NCBI GenBank assembly: GCA_030744095.1
Contig: JASLRF010000008.1
Location: 1-8,211, forward strand
Origin: Pirellulaceae bacterium
GTDB taxonomy: Bacteria > Planctomycetota > Planctomycetia > Pirellulales > Pirellulaceae
Length of the DNA stretch: 8,211 bases
Direction of reading: 5' to 3'
Of this stretch, positions 6,550-8,211 are shown one piece after another (position 1 is the stretch's first letter; every line of letters begins with the position of its first letter). The notes under the pieces were generated by a model. The model was not told where the DNA came from, made no database searches, and worked only from the letters and a program-made list of their open reading frames with translations. Position numbers and translations under genes: made by a program.

Positions 6550-8211
6550 ATGAGCACAATCGGCGCGTATCCCCAACTTGTTGATCAGTTGAACGAACTC
6601 CGTAGACACTGGCGAATCGCAAAAGTGTTGGAGGGATCCCTGCTGGTCGTAGCTGGCGGGGCGGCGGTATTGATCGCACTTGTCGCGGTAGACAATATCT
6701 TTCAACTCGGGCTCTTCGGACGCTTCCTGATGGCCTGCATCCTGTGGGGAGGGTTGGGAACGCTGGCCTTCTCGCTCGTGGTTCAACGTTGGCTGGAAGA
6801 TCGCCGCGAGGATTTCTTCGCCGCCCTCGTCGAAACGAAACATCCTGAACTCCACAACAAACTGATCAACGCACTGCAACTGGGACGCGGTGCGGAGTAT
6901 GGTTCCCAAGAGATTATCACAGCGATTGTCTCTGACGCTTCGAAAGCAACAATCGATGTCGAGATGGAGGACTGCCTCGATTGGACGCCTGTCAAGCGAG
7001 CGGGCATCGGCACTGCCGTTGCAGTCCTGCTTTTCCTTGGTTATGCGATCTTGTTCGCTCCGCGTTTTGCCAACGGGCTGAGTCGTGTCTTGTTGCCGAT
7101 CGCCAACATTGAACCGTATCGCGCCACGGAGATCGACGAAGCGTCGATCAAACCGTCGGACGGAAAACGCTTTCCGGAAGGCGCCGCGGTCGAAATCACG
7201 GTTCGTGTTGGCGGCCACACGATCCCTGAATCGGCGACCTTGTTCCGCAGCACCGATGGCGAAAACTGGCGACCCGTGTTGATGCGGACCGACCGGCGCA
7301 GGACAAAGAATGACGCGACCTCGTTTCGATTTGTGGCCGCCGAGGCTGCCGAGAGTTTTCAGTTCTATGTAGCCGCGGGGGACGACCGATCGGAGCAGCG
7401 CCGCGTCGAGATTGTCCAACGCCCGCGGGTCGAGCAGTTCGGACTCACCTACCAGTTTCCAGGCTATACCGACCGAGAAGAGCAGAGCATTTCGGAGTCG
7501 TCCGGTGAAATCGCGGCCTTGGCAGGAACTCGTGTCAAACTCAGAGTGGCGGCGAACAAAGCGATCAAGGAAGCGTCGTTGGAAACCGAATCGGGCGAAA
7601 TCATCGATCTGTCTGGCTCCACGGGAGACAAGACGTGGACCGCTGAATTTGTCGTCTGGAGCGACGAAGCGATGGGCCGAAACCACTTGACCGGCTTCGT
7701 GCTTGCCGCGCCGACACGTTATCGGATCCGGCTCGTAGACACCGACGGATACGAAAACGCCGTGCCATTGTGGAATGCGGTTACGTTGATAAGGGACCAG
7801 GTTCCCACCGTCTCGATTCCTGTCCCCGGACGTGACGAGCAAGTCAAGATCGAGGACAAGGTCAAATTGACAGTCGAATCGCGTGACGATTACGGTTTGG
7901 GTCATGTGCGACTGGTTTATCTCGTCAACGATGAGGTAACGGTTCGCGAAGTGGCCCATTTCCCGCACGCAGGAAAACCGGTGCCAAAGACGGTGGACGA
8001 GTTTGAATGGAGCCTGTCAGAAATGGGGATCCAATCGGGAGACGTCGTGCAGTACTGGGCCACCGCGGTGGATCGCAACACGGTGACGGGGCCTGGCGAA
8101 GCGGTATCGCGAAGATATTCGATCTTTGTCATCACACCGGCGCAGGTCCTGGCCAAGCTGGAATTGCAGATGGACGACTACGCCGCGGTACTCGAAGAGC
8201 TGATTCGACTG
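6550..8211 (+). CDS. DUF4175-like multi-pass membrane protein (3' truncated)
   Basis: The frame is open from the ATG at 6550 to the last base, giving 554 codons without a stop; the gene continues past the window. Helices lie at about 26-48, 57-78 and 152-171. The basic N-terminus (RRHWR at 18-22) and the charged segment QRWLEDRREDFF after helix 2 point to a cytoplasmic N-terminus and a cytoplasmic stretch of about 70 residues between helices 2 and 3. Everything after about 172 would be periplasmic. That region is beta-rich with Ig-like repeats (about 196-290, 320-415, 420-530), including PTVSIPVPGRDEQVKIED and VESRDDYGLGHVRLVY, which I associate with DUF4175 proteins. After about 530 a helical segment begins (AQVLAKLELQMDDY), probably the start of the coiled-coil C-terminal half. 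It is the last visible member of the MoxR/VWA operon. The family name is from recognition of architecture, not a search; its function is unknown. Confidence 0.85.
   Translation, partial: MSTIGAYPQLVDQLNELRRHWRIAKVLEGSLLVVAGGAAVLIALVAVDNIFQLGLFGRFLMACILWGGLGTLAFSLVVQRWLEDRREDFFAALVETKHPELHNKLINALQLGRGAEYGSQEIITAIVSDASKATIDVEMEDCLDWTPVKRAGIGTAVAVLLFLGYAILFAPRFANGLSRVLLPIANIEPYRATEIDEASIKPSDGKRFPEGAAVEITVRVGGHTIPESATLFRSTDGENWRPVLMRTDRRRTKNDATSFRFVAAEAAESFQFYVAAGDDRSEQRRVEIVQRPRVEQFGLTYQFPGYTDREEQSISESSGEIAALAGTRVKLRVAANKAIKEASLETESGEIIDLSGSTGDKTWTAEFVVWSDEAMGRNHLTGFVLAAPTRYRIRLVDTDGYENAVPLWNAVTLIRDQVPTVSIPVPGRDEQVKIEDKVKLTVESRDDYGLGHVRLVYLVNDEVTVREVAHFPHAGKPVPKTVDEFEWSLSEMGIQSGDVVQYWATAVDRNTVTGPGEAVSRRYSIFVITPAQVLAKLELQMDDYAAVLEELIRL

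Noticed and set aside
6112..7968. 618-codon open frame on the minus strand
   Set aside because: It lies antisense to the end of the second VWA gene, the intergenic repeat and most of the DUF4175-like gene. The + strand frame there has membrane helices, Ig-like domains and a Shine-Dalgarno site. The minus frame is low-complexity in Arg/Asp, has no recognisable domain and reads through the repeat, so it is a compositional shadow.

Overview
The window holds one co-directional cluster on the + strand, apparently a single operon, cut at both ends. It encodes five proteins: a MoxR-family AAA+ ATPase (5' truncated), a cytoplasmic DUF58 protein, two large membrane-anchored von Willebrand factor A (VWA) proteins, and a multi-pass membrane protein of the DUF4175 type (3' truncated). 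The content and order (MoxR, DUF58, BatA-type VWA, VWA plus GATase-like, DUF4175-like), the roughly mid-50s G+C, the weak or absent Shine-Dalgarno sites and the type of intergenic repeat all suggest a planctomycete, perhaps of the Pirellulales. That assignment is inference from family knowledge; no rRNA or other phylogenetic marker is present.

Layout: 1-860 is the MoxR ATPase, which begins inside its Walker A motif. 896-1804 is the DUF58 protein. 1810-4137 and 4184-6385 are two VWA proteins that share an architecture: two N-terminal membrane helices, VWA, beta-rich region, GATase-like fold, beta-rich region, C-terminal membrane helix. 6386-6549 is the only sizeable intergenic gap. It contains a repeat element made of AATGACGA-like units and a long near-perfect inverted repeat. 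6550-8211 is the DUF4175-like protein, which runs off the window end and is the only gene with a clear Shine-Dalgarno site. There is no gene-free stretch above 300 bases, no tRNA or rRNA, no transposase and no CRISPR array.

Likely joint function: MoxR AAA+ proteins are thought to act as chaperones or remodelers on partners carrying VWA/MIDAS domains. Here the ATPase and DUF58 protein would sit in the cytoplasm. By the positive-inside rule, the two VWA proteins and the DUF4175-like protein would display large domains in the periplasm. The set looks like a planctomycete counterpart of the Bat (Bacteroides aerotolerance) type MoxR/VWA operons, probably linked to envelope stress or assembly of an envelope complex. 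Its substrate is not known from the sequence. The genes are of known families, so the most unusual features are the intergenic repeat, the two tandem VWA paralogues with apparently non-catalytic GATase-like domains, and the four-stop gene junction at 1802-1813.
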